Made by a program: the position numbers and the translations under genes
Assembly (NCBI GenBank): GCA_008000375.1
Contig: SMOI01000025.1
Coordinates: 62,001 to 126,000 of the forward strand
From: Poteriospumella lacustris
Lineage: Eukaryota; Sar; Chrysophyceae; Chromulinales; Dinobryaceae
Direction: 5' to 3'
Length of the DNA stretch: 64,000 nt
Part shown: positions 35,501-46,300 of the stretch, piece by piece
Layout of the letters: every line of letters begins with the position of its first letter
Position numbering within the stretch: position 1 is the first letter of the stretch
Notes under the pieces: model-generated
The model's input: the letters and a program-made list of their open reading frames with translations, nothing else
What the model was told of the DNA's origin: nothing
The model's database searches: none

Positions 35501-38030
35501 TCCCGCTCCAAATGCAGCAAATTATGACTGAAAAACTTGACAAAATCTTCGAAGCCGAGAAAGCCGTGTTGTGCCACATCTGCAGTAGCCATGAGCGCCA
35601 CCATTTCTCCCTTAGTCAGTTGGAGCTCCAGAGATTCGAGGCAGGCGATAAATTCGTTCTGATCAAGGGTGCCGTTGTGATCAATGTCGTAGGATTTGAA
35701 CAACGTCAACAACCGCTCTTCAAAAGCCTCCTGCGACATTCCCATTCCGTGCAACAACGCCTCCGGTGACAAGTCTGTTCGAGCAATAAGCTCCGCACGC
35801 TGACGCAAGGCTTTAGGCTCAAACATCAGTTCGATAGCTTTGGTAACCACCGGGATGAACTGATAGTAGTTGATGTAGCCGTCAAGAACACTGGCCTCGG
35901 ACATAATGACGAGAACTTGCAGACGACTCAGGGAGAGTCGGGGAGAGTTTGTCAGAATATTGATCAGCGATCGACAAGGAATGTAGCCCGGAGGAGCAGA
36001 CTTTTGATCTCCTCCTCGGCTATTTTTCATGGTTTCTTCATCGTGCTTCTTCTCTTCCTCTTTGCACAGTTCCAGAAGATACTTTTGCAGACCAGATCCC
36101 TGGGATTCAATCATAGCGTTCTTCATAGTCATGAACCGCACCTTGCTGAGATGTTCATAAAATGACGTCGGTGTACTGTTGTACTTCAGCCGGTTGAATT
36201 GATCTCGGGGAAGCAGTTGGCTGAGAAGATTAATCTCCGACTCAAGCAAACCAACGCTCGGGGCTATGCTGCTGAGGCATCTCTTGAATTCCGAAGGACG
36301 GATCAAGCCGTAGTTCTTCTTGTCGTACTCAAGAAGCTTTTCCAAGCAAACCTTCGATGCCATAGCCAACTCAGACGAAGAAATAGTTTGTAGGATCTGA
36401 TCATCCACCAAAACATCCTGCTGACTGCTAATGGTCTTAGCGCGATTTCTAGCCCGAAACGATTGAATGAGATCGACGGCCAGAGGGACGAACTCTTCGT
36501 AGTCCACCACACCGTTTTCATTTTCATCAGCTTCAGAAATGACAAACCGCAACTCCTGAGGCGAAATTCCGAGCTCAACTTGTTCCATCAATGCTTGGAA
36601 CTCGTCAAATGTAAGAGAGCCGCTTCCATCCACATCTGCTTCCTTGAACATATTGATCAAGAAGTCTGACAGCGACTGCAAGTCATCCTGCTCAGTAGAG
36701 TGCATTAACTGACTGCTGTGACCACTTGCATGAACAAGATCATACGCATGATCAATTGTAATAAGCCGCTCTGCGAGTTTCTCTTGAGTTGCTCCAGGTG
36801 GCACCACGACGATGCGAAGGTTTTCGTCGTATTCACGAGAGCAGTAAATTTGAACGAGGCAGTTTTTGGATTCGGTGGGCAGGGGAAATGGACGTGAAGC
36901 CAGCAACACCATATCATCCAAGTGCACTAAATGCTGCGGTACCACTTCGACCTCATGATTAAACGGAGTCGTTGCGAGCGACAAGTCCGTGTCACTAATA
37001 TTCCCATCATCGCTACCATCCAGTGATCTAAAGCTTGCGGCACGATCGATCAGGGGGCTAGTATCCACAGATCCTTTCGAAGGTCGTTTTGGAGATTCTT
37101 CGTCCGCCCCAGTCTCCTCGATCAAGGTCAAAATCCTGCTCTCCTTTCTGGACAGTGAACCATGCTGTTGACTAAATTTGCGCGTCGCCACGGTATTGGT
37201 TTCCGAAGCGTTAAAGGATGGTGCTGATTTCGACATGGTACTGCGACGCTCGGAGGTGGACATTGACAATACAGAGTTGCTTGCTAATGAGTGCTGAGTG
37301 ACGGAAGAAGACTCTAGCGAGGGAAGCTGTCTTTTCTTTCGCTTCGAGTCCAGTAACGTCGTCAATGTCTCATCATCCAGCTTCGTCGTCACAGTTGAAA
37401 GTGGGGGTAAACTTGACGGCAGCAGCGAGCTCAGACCGTGCATGATATGGCCTGCTGTGGGATCCGAGCGCCTAAAACCATGTAGAAAGTGGTCAGCAAT
37501 GGTTAAGAATCCAAGCAGCATGCAAAGAAACGGTACCTGCCCATCTTGAACAACTCGTGATGTTTGTACCAATCTTTGCATTTCTTCAAAGTGTACTGAG
37601 GCTTCGCTTTTTCCAATCGTTTCAACATATATTCATTTTCTTTTTGAATCTTAATCAAGCTCACAAGCCTGCCGTGTTCCTTCAATTTTCTCAAATAGTC
37701 AAGCTTTGAGGACATTCTCTTTCTGTGTTCGCGATTTTCTTTGGTGATGTGACCCTCGTTATCTTCCAACTTCGCTATTCTTTTGTAGATCTCCTGATTC
37801 TCTTGGAGAATGACCTTTTGTTTCTGTTTCTCGGAGTTTTTCTTCCATTCTCGATTGAGAAGAAAATCGGGAATGACAATTCGCGTGTCAACTGTCTTCT
37901 CCACTCTCATGACTCGTTCTCTATGCACACGATAAAGTTTTTCGACCACATATTTCGATACAGGGGGCTCCTTGTTGACAACTTCCCTGCCAGGAATATA
38001 GCTGGCCCCTCTACCGCTGTACGTGGTCAT
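32569..38030 (-). CDS. Giant CFAP97-domain/EF-hand protein, probably flagellar
   Basis: Exons 37537-38030 and 32569-37471 (65-bp intron, phase kept) give 1798 residues. Residues 30-165 match the CFAP97 (Hemingway/KIAA1430) domain: KQKVILQENQEIYKRIAKLE and KIQKENEYMLKRLEKAKPQY followed by a Trp-containing tail. Members are linked to cilia and flagella. The long second exon carries EF-hands: DVDGSGSLTFDEF with DENENGVVDYEEF (about 435-490), DIDHNGTLDQNEF (about 745) and DPNRTGFITYEDF (about 865). The first three keep calcium-ligand spacing; the fourth is weaker. The last 700 residues are Ser/Gln/His-rich low complexity with conserved-looking helical islands. The fusion rests on one splice junction. 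Confidence 0.8.
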
Positions 38031-38516
38031 GTTTAACAGCCAACAAAGAAGAAGTCCCGACTGGAAACGACTGAGAAATGGTCACTTCCCCGAAAGCTTT
38101 TTGGGAGAGGGTTCGTGGTGGAGATATCAAAAGGTGCAAACAGACACAAAATGGACTACTTGATGTGAGACCAAGCAGAATACTCGTCGTATCCATTATA
38201 GAGTAGCCAGATGAGTCACTTCCTTCTCCATTCTGGCACGGCCGCAATGAATGAAACGTTTCCTGCAGGTTGCTGAAACGTCCCGGGTTTATCAAAACTC
38301 GAGTTTATCAAAAGTCAGAAACGGTGATAACACGGCTGTGTACGCTGTACCGCTGTGTTACCTGTATGCCGGTACATATGTGAAATAGAACGGACTCAGA
38401 AGTGAAAGAAGGAAATTATGGATGGTTTTCAAGCATTATCTCAAAGCTTCACTCAAAGACAAAAAGAGGCGGGCAAAATTATTTTATCAGCAAATGTGTT
38501 CCACATAGAACCGCGT
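38031..38516. other. Intergenic region between two minus-strand genes
   Basis: 486 bp 5' of the CFAP97/EF-hand gene and 3' of Rab1. It contains a small direct repeat GTTTATCAAAA at about 38287 and 38303. No gene seen. Confidence 0.45.
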
Positions 38517-39392
<876 letters not shown>

Positions 39393-39783
39393 TTCAAAGG
39401 GAAGGGTGAAAAATTTCTTCGAAAGGGAAACGATGTGCGAATTTCGATACTGCCAAACGATGAATTTTCCCTTACTTTGACGTGGCCCAAGCCTTGACCT
39501 TCCACGATTCGATCCGATCCATGCTGTGAGCGCAAAAGATGCGGTTTCACGAAACTCTTCCGCCGATTTACCGTGTTCGTCCATAAAGTTATAGTTCTAA
39601 AGCATTTGTGGATTCTCAGCAATGTTGACTAACTTAGCTTCCCAATATGTACATATGTATATTGCTGGGGTGCCAGTCGCGCAGATGCAAGAAATGTAGC
39701 TCCTGGATATGGGATACTGAATGAATGTTCATGTCTAAAAAGATGGCACAATAGTTTGTCAACAAGAGTCTCATTTGCAAATC
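39393..39783. other. Divergent Rab1/FYVE-protein intergenic region
   Basis: 391 bp with no coding signal; probable shared promoter. Confidence 0.45.
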
Positions 39784-42393
39784 ATGGAGTTCGTCGAGGA
39801 GGAGAGGAGACAAAAGGAAGAGCGAAATCTTCAAGATTTCTTGGACACTATCGCTTTGGATGAAGCGTATTTCGCATCAAAGGACTTACAAAGTAAAGGA
39901 AAAGATGTCCATCCCACAGCAAAGCAGCGAAAGACAGTTCAAGAAGAGGCTGCCAAAATCAGGTTCGTTGCAAATGCAAAGCGAAGGCCGGGTATGGCTT
40001 ACGATGAGGGCCTCGATGCTGAGGAAATCGATCTAAAAGCTCGTCCAAGAGTTTTCATCGCGAATGGATCGGTAAATCGCTATGAACCAGGTATAATGTC
40101 GATACTGACTAGCTGTCCTATAAATATCTTACGTGTGAATATTTGTAAAGACAATCTCATAAGAAAGTTCAATCGGCGCCACATGATTATTTTCACCGAC
40201 GTGGTTCTAGTCGCAACAAAAAAGGATTCAAGTGATATCTACGAAGTTAACGAGGTAAGACGTGTGTATTTTTTGTTCTCCTTCCTGTCTGCCCTATTCT
40301 TTACGTTTTCACTTCTCGTTTTAAAGACGTTCTGGGTGAAGGACCTTCGTCTGAAGTATAGTTCTATCTCAAACGCCGACGAGCGATTGTCTTTCGAGCT
40401 CATAATCAGTCGTGGCAGAAATCGTGCTCGTTCCATAGTCTTATTTACATGCGAGTCTGATTCATTATGGAAGCAGTTGGTCGAAGACCTGGAGAGTACG
40501 CTCTTGGCGTATCACCGGCAGACCGAATATTCAAAAGTTGTTGGGTGGTTTCACGACATCATCCAAGGAAACATTTTCTCGGCGGCATATCTTGGGGATA
40601 TTGTTGAACTGCGACGTCACATTAGATTGTTAGCGCAAGTCAATCAGAGCAAAGGTGTTTCATTTTCGTCACCAGATGCTGTTTTGAACGAGCCTGATCT
40701 CACCGGAATGACAGCCCTGCATTGGTCGGCACTTCGCGGCCATGAAGTTTGCGTGCGCTTGTTGTTGGATAAAGGTGCTGATGTCGATGTCTTGCAGAAG
40801 GGTATGAATTCTCCTTTGCTTTTGGCGGCCGCTGGTGGTCACGAGAGCGTTGCGCGGCTGCTTCTTGAGCGGGGTGCTGATATAACTCTCAGAAACGTCA
40901 AAGGCCATGACTCTGTTTTTATGGCCGTTCTTTACGGTCACGCTTCAAAAGGCTTACCGTGGCTGTTGCAATTGTTAACCCATAGAGGCGTCAATTTGAA
41001 TCAAGTTGATAGTTGCGGTGCAACTCCCCTTCATCTGTGCGCTGAGAAGAATCTTGCGCGCCCAGTTCGTATGCTGGTTGATGCTGGTGCAGAGGTCAAC
41101 GCAAAATATGGTCAGTTTCAATGGTCTCCTCTACAACTAGCATGCAAGCACAAGACGCCCGATGTGGAAACTATTCGATCGTTCCTAGATAAGGGAGCTT
41201 ACCCAAATTGGCGGGATTTGAATGGCAAGACGGCATTTGAAATAGCGCTAAGTATGCAGCCATCATCTTCTAACGCAGGGCAAAGCAGTATATCGAGAGC
41301 CCCCAGTGATAAACGGATAGTTGTTGAGGCATCTGACGAAGGCACGTCGCCTGCAAATCGCTACCAGCTTGAGGAGTCGCCCGATAAATGGCGAGCGATG
41401 GATGAGACTTTGTCTCAAGTGGGAGACTGGGCGGTGCGAGCGCTACCAGCACTATTGGAGTTGTGTCGGAAAGGTGCACGCTTTGAACAAAGGGACGTCG
41501 ACTTTCTTCGACAATCTTTTCGGTCAGCAATTCAAGAAGGTCGTGATGTCTGGATCACGAAGTCGGCTCCTTCTAATTTCAAGGATTTTGTAGTTGCTCG
41601 CGAACAAGCTGGTGAGGAACTTCTTCTGCATAAAGGAGTTTGGCATAAAGATAATGCTTCATCTTCATGTCCTTTGTGCTCGGATACCTTCGGGTTGACG
41701 AATCGGCGTCATCATTGTCGCGCTTGTGGTGTCCTGTGCTGTGATAAATGCTCGTCAAAGAGGCTTCAGCTTTCATTCAATGAAACATTGACAGACGTTT
41801 CCTCTCCTGGACCAAATGGGGGACCCAAAGAAGAAAGAGTATGCGATGGCTGCTTCAACCGTCTTATCCACGAAGCTAGCCAACCGTCACCCGATCACTT
41901 CCGCGTTCGGCAGTTAAAGCAAAGCGCCCTCGACGTCATCCAAAGCATCGAGGAGCTTATAGAAGCTCTGGATGATCCCTTTTCCGATCAATCATCGAGC
42001 CGAGAACCTACTACGCGAGAAATGAGCAAAATGTCTTTCAGCAGCACAATAACATCACTGTCGGGGGCGTCTTCATCAACAGCGACAACAAATTTGTCGC
42101 GCAGCACAGTCCTTACGCACTCACCATCATTTCGCGGCCGACGCCCATCGCTGGTAATGACTGATAGCTCTTCCACGCCGACAGCTGGCTCGCAAGCTTC
42201 TCTTCCTCCGCGCTCAGCTGGCGATTTGTTGATCGAGGCGCTGAAAATCCGAGAATCAAAGCTTTATCACGCCGAGGATGTTATTGCAAAATTCTTGGAA
42301 GCGGCGGATGGGTATCATCGCGTTTCGAAGAAGTTAATCGACCAAAAATCAGAGAGTCGCAAACTCTGGGGGTCCAGTGGGGTATCCTCATAG
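39784..42393 (+). CDS. PH-ankyrin-FYVE protein, phosphoinositide-binding scaffold
   Basis: Exons 39784-40090, 40151-40254 and 40327-42393 give 825 residues. Both introns (60 and 72 bp) are multiples of three without stops; removing them restores a PH-like fold (RYEPDNLIRKFNRRHMIIFT, then VNETFWVKDLRLKYSSI). Five or so ankyrin repeats span about 260-445, e.g. GMTALHWSALRGHEVCVRLL and GATPLHLCAEKNLARPVRML. A FYVE zinc finger lies near 575-650 with WHKD, four CxxC-type pairs and the PI3P-binding RRHHCRACG. The C-terminal 150 residues are Ser/Thr-rich with a final helical segment. The combination suggests an endosomal adaptor, perhaps a Rab or Rho-pathway effector; the partner cannot be told. Confidence 0.85.
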   Translation: MEFVEEERRQKEERNLQDFLDTIALDEAYFASKDLQSKGKDVHPTAKQRKTVQEEAAKIRFVANAKRRPGMAYDEGLDAEEIDLKARPRVFIANGSVNRYEPGIMSILTSCPINILRVNICKDNLIRKFNRRHMIIFTDVVLVATKKDSSDIYEVNEVRRVYFLFSFLSALFFTFSLLVLKTFWVKDLRLKYSSISNADERLSFELIISRGRNRARSIVLFTCESDSLWKQLVEDLESTLLAYHRQTEYSKVVGWFHDIIQGNIFSAAYLGDIVELRRHIRLLAQVNQSKGVSFSSPDAVLNEPDLTGMTALHWSALRGHEVCVRLLLDKGADVDVLQKGMNSPLLLAAAGGHESVARLLLERGADITLRNVKGHDSVFMAVLYGHASKGLPWLLQLLTHRGVNLNQVDSCGATPLHLCAEKNLARPVRMLVDAGAEVNAKYGQFQWSPLQLACKHKTPDVETIRSFLDKGAYPNWRDLNGKTAFEIALSMQPSSSNAGQSSISRAPSDKRIVVEASDEGTSPANRYQLEESPDKWRAMDETLSQVGDWAVRALPALLELCRKGARFEQRDVDFLRQSFRSAIQEGRDVWITKSAPSNFKDFVVAREQAGEELLLHKGVWHKDNASSSCPLCSDTFGLTNRRHHCRACGVLCCDKCSSKRLQLSFNETLTDVSSPGPNGGPKEERVCDGCFNRLIHEASQPSPDHFRVRQLKQSALDVIQSIEELIEALDDPFSDQSSSREPTTREMSKMSFSSTITSLSGASSSTATTNLSRSTVLTHSPSFRGRRPSLVMTDSSSTPTAGSQASLPPRSAGDLLIEALKIRESKLYHAEDVIAKFLEAADGYHRVSKKLIDQKSESRKLWGSSGVSS

Positions 42394-42889
42394 GTCGACT
42401 CATCAGACGTTTTCTAAGTAGTACAAAAATAGACACAAAGTAGACAACTTCGTTTCAATTTAGATATTGTTAACATATGTTTGCCCATCAGAGAGCGATC
42501 GGCTACATTGGCAAACACTTCTCATCAGTCGAGTTTGACTTGAGTTACACTAGGCATGTTCAGCGCACATCAAACTGGCTTCTACAGCCTTCGCCAAAGA
42601 TTTTCCTCTACAATGTCATGCTCTAGGTTTTCTCAGAGGATATCTGCATCTGAGACCTCAACGAAGAGACTTGACAGTGTAGTGTTGTGGGCCCATTTAC
42701 AGCGTCGTGACATGATGGTGATGACACCGGTGGTCGCAGCGTCGCAGCTGCTGCCGCTGATGATGTGGGATGGCCCTTTTCTTCTTTGCTCCAACAACAA
42801 TGAAGGACACATCTTGACTTTGGACTTCTACCAACTTCAGTCCAGCTAAAAGGCTTCCTTTCAGATTATTATCGTCATCAATAAACAAA
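42394..42889. other. Intergenic region upstream of LSM5
   Basis: 496 bp between two plus-strand genes. A 97-codon frame at 42556-42849 has no recognisable features and is not called. Should contain the LSM5 promoter. Confidence 0.4.
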
Positions 42890-43270
42890 ATGGCAACTTC
42901 TTTGCGAGTACAACCTTTGGCGGTCATTGACAAATGCATCGGAGAACGAGTGCTGGTCATTTTGAAGGTGAGCTCTTCATGAAATCGAATCGAATGAGGT
43001 CCTTTTATTGAAATTTAAAATGAATGATAGAGTGAGAAAGAGCTGGAGGGGACCCTTCGAGGGTTCGATGAGTACGTCAACATGGTGCTCGATGACGTTG
43101 TCGAAAGGGAGTATTCCAGCATTGGAGTAAAGGAGGTACCGTTAATCAACTGCCCTAAGTGTCCTATTTCGATTGATGATTATTCTTGTATTCCACAGAC
43201 TAATTTAGATCAAGTGCTGTTGAACGGGTCCAATGTTTGCCTCATTGTTCCCAAAGAGGAAAGGCCATGA
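42890..43270 (+). CDS. LSM5: U6 snRNA-associated Sm-like protein LSm5
   Basis: Exons 42890-42967, 43031-43135 and 43199-43270 give 84 residues. The Sm1 motif reads VIDKCIGERVLVILKSEKELEGTL followed by RGFDEYVNMVLDDVVE, and Sm2 is LDQVLLNGSNVCLIVP, both LSm5-like. It is one of seven subunits of the LSm1-7 (mRNA decapping) and LSm2-8 (U6 snRNA) rings. Intron 43136-43198 is 63 bp with no stop codon, so retention would add 21 residues between the Sm motifs. The stop lies 128 bp from the convergent dynein stop. Confidence 0.95.
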
Positions 43271-43398
43271 ATCTGTTTCCCCGTCTAAATTCACAGAAAA
43301 CGAAGAAATTGCGTAGCTTGAAGTAAATACCAAGTAAAAACACCACTGTAAAGACTTCTCTCTTGTGAAATAGTTAAATTCGTTACGTTGTCGAAAGC

Positions 43399-46300
43399 TT
43401 AATAATCCGTTTGCATAAGAATAGCCGTGCCGGTGAGAATCCACTTGGTGGTGGGGTCAACAGACTTCAGCGTCGCCAGGAATACATACGTGTGCCCACG
43501 GAACGACGTGATGTACACGGGACATTCGTAGATATCTGGTACACGACGCAAATAGCCCACAGCGGAAGGTTCCCAAGTTGGTTGCACGGCCACGGCCTTG
43601 ACGTAGATGACCGGCAAGGGAGGCAGCAACTCCTTTAAGCGGCCGTCGACCAAATGACCCGCAATTTGAGTGCCGGTCATCATTTCAGGATCGCCTGCTT
43701 CTTCGCCCGTTGCCCAGCGAGCACCTTCGATGTACAAACCGTGAACGAATGCACCATCCACCGGGAAGTAGTCAATGCCATCGGGCTTCATGAAGGTAGA
43801 AACGTGAGTCTCCGTGGTCATCTGATCCAACGGCATTCCAGTGCGACGAGCAGTGACCTGCATGACCGCAGTCAGATACGACGTTGGGTTGAAGAGACCG
43901 GGCAGCCACAAGGAATAGGGTGTGATCAAATCAGTGCTCCAGGTCGCCAATTGCTGAATACGCATCAACATATCAGCGAATTGAGACAACAAGTTCTTCA
44001 TACTCGGCCACGCCTTCGACTCCCATCGACACTGCGAGAAAGGATTGCGACCGGGCCATTGATTGATACCGATCGCCTTGATGAGGTCTTCCATCGGCTG
44101 CGACATGTTCAATTGACCCTTCATTCCCTTGTCCAACTCGATCAAGGAACGTCGAATCTCCGACATCAACGCATTCATTCGCTGGCATTCCTGAAGGGCA
44201 ACCACCACGAAAGGACCGGACTCTTGGGACAGCAGGGGCTGGGCGAGCTCCATGATCGTGATCATTTGGAAGTTCTCCGGCAGTTGCTTCGTGAAGTAAT
44301 CCATCGATTCCTTCACCGCCGACGTTCCACCACCTGCTCCGCCACCGCCACTGCCACCACCACCTCCGAGCGAAAGAATCGTTTCGAAGATGGTCGACGT
44401 CCAGTTGGTCAAGTAGCCGATTTCAGCGTTGGGGTGCAAGCCGAACATCGTCGGCGAGTCCTGCGGAAGCTTCTCGTCGACGTAGCTCAAGTAGCCCTCG
44501 TAGTCCAACGTAGTTGGGTCAGGCGAGCGGAAGCCAGGGCCGAGCTCCAAGCCATTGAAGAGCTTGTCATTGACCAACACCTGCAAATACGCGTTACACG
44601 TGCGACGATCCCACGCATCAGTGATGTGACCACCGTACATAATCTCACCAAAGATATAGCGCAAATCGTCCCACGGAACAGTCGGGTTGGCCTCCAGGTA
44701 GGCCTGCAAGACGTTGGCACAAATGGTGAGATCGCCAGTGTTGAAACTGTACTTTCTCGACCAACCCTGTTGGCCGAAGCGACGGCGACCCAGCACGATG
44801 GAGTGGAACCAACACAAGGAGAACAAACACGCCTTGAACTCGGTCTTCTTCGTGCATCCTTCAACTCGCTCGTGGCTAAAGTTGGCCCAGCCGCGAGTGA
44901 TGTTGGACTTGATATCCGACGGAGCCTCGTTGGCGACCTTGACGGAGCCCTGCAACAACGACTCGGGCATGTTCTTCCACGACGGGATGGGAGGAGGCTC
45001 CGCAGAAATGAAGCAGCGGAAATCAGGGTGGGCATTCTCTTGCACAACCTCCAGCAATCGCTCCAGCTTAGGCACCCACGACTGCATCAAGTGACAGTTC
45101 TGCAACATGACCCAGCCGCCGTTCTTGGCGAAGTTTTCGACGACCGCCTCGGCGGGCTTCTCTTGACCTTGGCCCATCGAAATGTTCTTGAAGTTGCCGT
45201 TCTCAAACGTGACGCCCTTCTCGCGTCCCAAATTCTCAACCCACGGAGTGGGGTCAACACCGGCAAACAAGACGAAGAACGTGGGCGTCTGATTGGAGGT
45301 CTCCAAGAACGTCGAAGACATGTCGAACGGCTTCTGGAACACGTATTCCCTGCCCATCGTTTCGTCGATCCAAGATCGCAGGGCAGTGGTGACACGATCT
45401 GGGCGCATGGCGCGCAACATAATCAAACGATCGAATGCGTTGAGTGACTTCTGGTAGTCACCGGGCAACTTGGCGACTTCGGGCATCTCCGCGTCGAACC
45501 AACGATTCCATTCGTCGGAGTCGGATTGCATGTTGTCGCCGAGTGAAGCGAAGCGCTTCAATCCTTCCAGCGCCTTGATTCTGGGCCACAAAGCAGGGGG
45601 TAGCCACTCAACAAGCGGGCCCATGTTTCCGGGATCGGCGCTCATCTTGTTCTCGATCAAGAACTCGACGTCCTCCGGAGTGAGCAACGAGTCGTTGACC
45701 GCGATGCGCAGAGTCAAGATGGTGGCCACCGTCAATTTGTCCGTCTCGAACACACCACGGCGAACGTAGTTGAACACCGTGCGAGTGATGGAGTCGATGA
45801 GCACCTGGCAGCGCGTGGCCAATTCACCATCAGTTGCCTCTCGCTTCTCGCCGCTCTCGCCCTCCGCGGGAACTTCTTCAATCTTCGGAACCAAATCAAT
45901 ACCGCGGTAGAAGACGGTCGTGAAGGCCTCCAGCGAGTAGATGTAGTACGTGTGGATCTTCACGAGGTCGTTCATCAAGAAGAAGAGCAAACTCGAGCGA
46001 TTCGCAACGCCACGGTACTTCTCACTGGTCATCTTGATGGTCGCCTGCGTTTGGGTAGCTTGGACCTGCTTAATCGCGATATCGTTGGCGATGCGCTTCG
46101 TTTCCTCGAGACCCTCAATGAGCTCGACATCCTCCGTAATGTCACCCTGCGCGACGGCCAGCTTGTACAAGATGTTGTCCTCCAACTCCTTGATCTTGAT
46201 GGTGAAGTCGTTCTGTTGCTTCACAAGGTCTTCGGACAGCAGCGCCAAATCGAGACGCTCCTTACGGACGACCAAAGCCAGCAACTGATCCTCCAGACCA

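Noticed and set aside
42556-42849. 97-codon plus-strand frame upstream of LSM5
   Set aside because: No known domain, overlaps the expected LSM5 promoter/5' UTR, and is not needed by any splicing model.
43654-45447. 597-codon open frame on the plus strand
   Set aside because: It lies entirely antisense to conserved dynein coding sequence and is His/Arg/Leu-rich with no domain. It is a side effect of codon bias in the dynein gene.
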